A DNA stretch of 6,475 nt from Holosporales bacterium (GTDB lineage Bacteria > Pseudomonadota > Alphaproteobacteria > RUG11792): assembly GCA_031281515.1 (NCBI GenBank), contig JAITFF010000043.1, forward strand, positions 1 through 6,475, read 5' to 3'. The notes below the pieces were generated by a model. That model saw only the letters and a program-made list of their open reading frames with translations, was not told the origin of the DNA and did no database searches. Made by a program: the position numbers and the translations under genes. Position 1 is the first letter of the stretch. Each line of letters opens with the position of its first letter. Of this stretch, positions 5,440 through 6,475 are shown one piece after another.

Positions 5440-6475
5440 ATGCCTCGTTCCTCAATCATCGCGACAATCGGACCTGCTAGCTGCTCTCCGGACGTGATAA
5501 AAAGGATCGTCTTGGCTGGCTGTAGAATTTTTCGATTAAATTTTTCCCATGGGCATCATGATTTTCATAAAAAATGCGCACTAATTATTCGTGAGATTGA
5601 GCGATCTACCGGAATTTCTCTGGGCATTCTGATGGATCTTCAGGGGCCGAAGCTGCGTATCGGTTGCTTCGATGATGGGAAAATTTCCCTTACGACTGGG
5701 GCGCGATTCATTTTGGATCTCTGCCCAGATGCTGGAAATTCCTCTCGAGTTTTACTTCCTCATCCAGAAATTTTTCACGCCCTTTCCGAGGGGACGCACA
5801 TTTTTCTTGATGATGGCAAAATAAAATTAGCAGTCTTAAGCAATAACGGGGATTCGATAGAAACAGAAGTTCTGGAAGGAGGAGTTCTTTCAAATAAAAA
5901 GGGAGTAAATGTTCCAGGTATCGTGTTACCAATTGCTGCCCTAACAGAAAAAGATAAATCAGATCTATCCATCATTGACGATATAACCGCCGACTGGGTT
6001 GCCGTCTCTTTCGTTCAATCGGCCGAAGATATTACATATGCCAGATCCATCATTGGTCCAGACTTTGGGATCGTCGCTAAAATTGAGAAACCGGTCGCTA
6101 TCGATAACATTGATTCCATTCTCGAAGTCACTGATGCCGTCATGGTTGCCCGTGGTGATCTTGGAGTTGAAATTCCTTTCGAGGCTATTCCAGCGGCACA
6201 GCTCCATATAGTAGGGCGAGCCAGATGCCATAGGAAGCCGGTAATCGTGGCAACCCAGATGCTGGAATCGATGATTCATTGCCACGTACCAACTCGCGCG
6301 GAAGTAACGGATGTAGCCTTCGCCGTCGGGTGTGGTGCGGACGCCGTCATGCTTTCGGCTGAAACCGCATCCGGAGAGCATCCTGTTAACGCCGTTGAAA
6401 CCATGATGAAAATCGTACTTCAATCTGAGAAAAACAACTTAAGATTCATGGAAAAAGACGATGATCATTTAAAGG
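5440..6475 (+). CDS. pyk: Pyruvate kinase, N-terminal 345 residues (3' end outside the window)
   Basis: Cytoplasmic enzyme of lower glycolysis that transfers phosphate from phosphoenolpyruvate to ADP, giving ATP and pyruvate. The frame is open to the last base. The N-terminal part of the barrel starts SIIATIGPAS and has FRLNFSHG (31-38) with substrate and nucleotide ligands Arg32, Asn34, Ser36 and His37. MDLQGPKLR follows (65-73), then the inserted B domain (about 70-165). The barrel resumes with SFVQSAED (190-197), catalytic Lys214 in AKIEKP, metal ligands Glu216 and Asp240 (VARGDLGVEIP), Thr272 in ATQMLESM and PTRAEVTD (284-291). Bacterial enzymes are near 470 residues, so roughly the last quarter, mostly the C domain, is missing. 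The ATG at 5440 matches the usual N-terminus, but its ribosome binding site is poor (GGGT directly adjacent), hinting at weak initiation or another mechanism. Confidence 0.95.
   Translation, partial: MPRSSIIATIGPASCSPDVIKRIVLAGCRIFRLNFSHGHHDFHKKCALIIREIERSTGISLGILMDLQGPKLRIGCFDDGKISLTTGARFILDLCPDAGNSSRVLLPHPEIFHALSEGTHIFLDDGKIKLAVLSNNGDSIETEVLEGGVLSNKKGVNVPGIVLPIAALTEKDKSDLSIIDDITADWVAVSFVQSAEDITYARSIIGPDFGIVAKIEKPVAIDNIDSILEVTDAVMVARGDLGVEIPFEAIPAAQLHIVGRARCHRKPVIVATQMLESMIHCHVPTRAEVTDVAFAVGCGADAVMLSAETASGEHPVNAVETMMKIVLQSEKNNLRFMEKDDDHLK

Noticed and set aside
5965..6423. Minus-strand 152-codon frame inside pyk
   Set aside because: It is antisense to the conserved pyruvate kinase barrel. 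Its length follows from codon constraints there, and it has no ribosome binding site or recognisable motif.

Overview
The window looks like a stretch of a bacterial chromosome, most likely from an alphaproteobacterium and possibly a host-associated lineage. The FabF and pyruvate kinase motifs and the acpP-fabF pair fit Alphaproteobacteria. A degraded transposase and two small secreted proteins of unknown function fit an intracellular or symbiotic lifestyle. The lineage is an inference from protein character, not a database result.

Layout. Bases 1-631 hold no intact gene. The C-terminal end of a plus-strand reading frame enters from the left and stops at 133. After a stretch with no recognised content (134-337) comes the frameshifted N-terminal part of an IS982-type transposase (about 359-542). 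Two minus-strand genes follow, encoding small proteins with signal peptides (111 aa and 89 aa). They are separated by a clear intrinsic terminator that serves the 89-aa gene. That gene has a good sigma70-type promoter and a terminator-like hairpin with eight T residues in its leader.

From 1631 onward everything is on the plus strand. potG and potH overlap by 4 bases and encode the ATPase and one permease of a putrescine/spermidine-type ABC importer. The second permease (potI) and the substrate-binding protein (potF) are absent here. Next is acpP (acyl carrier protein) with its own promoter, then fabF (3-oxoacyl-ACP synthase II) 14 bases downstream, read from a TTG start. Together these two supply the carrier and the condensing enzyme of fatty acid elongation. 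The window ends inside pyk (pyruvate kinase), 345 codons of which are visible.

Functionally, the right two thirds is housekeeping: polyamine import, fatty acid synthesis and the last step of glycolysis. The left third is accessory: insertion sequence debris and uncharacterised exported proteins. The points most worth a second look are the transposase remnant, the hairpin-controlled leader, the two exported proteins and the incomplete pot operon. I see no CRISPR array, rRNA, tRNA or prophage, and no clearly novel multigene system.
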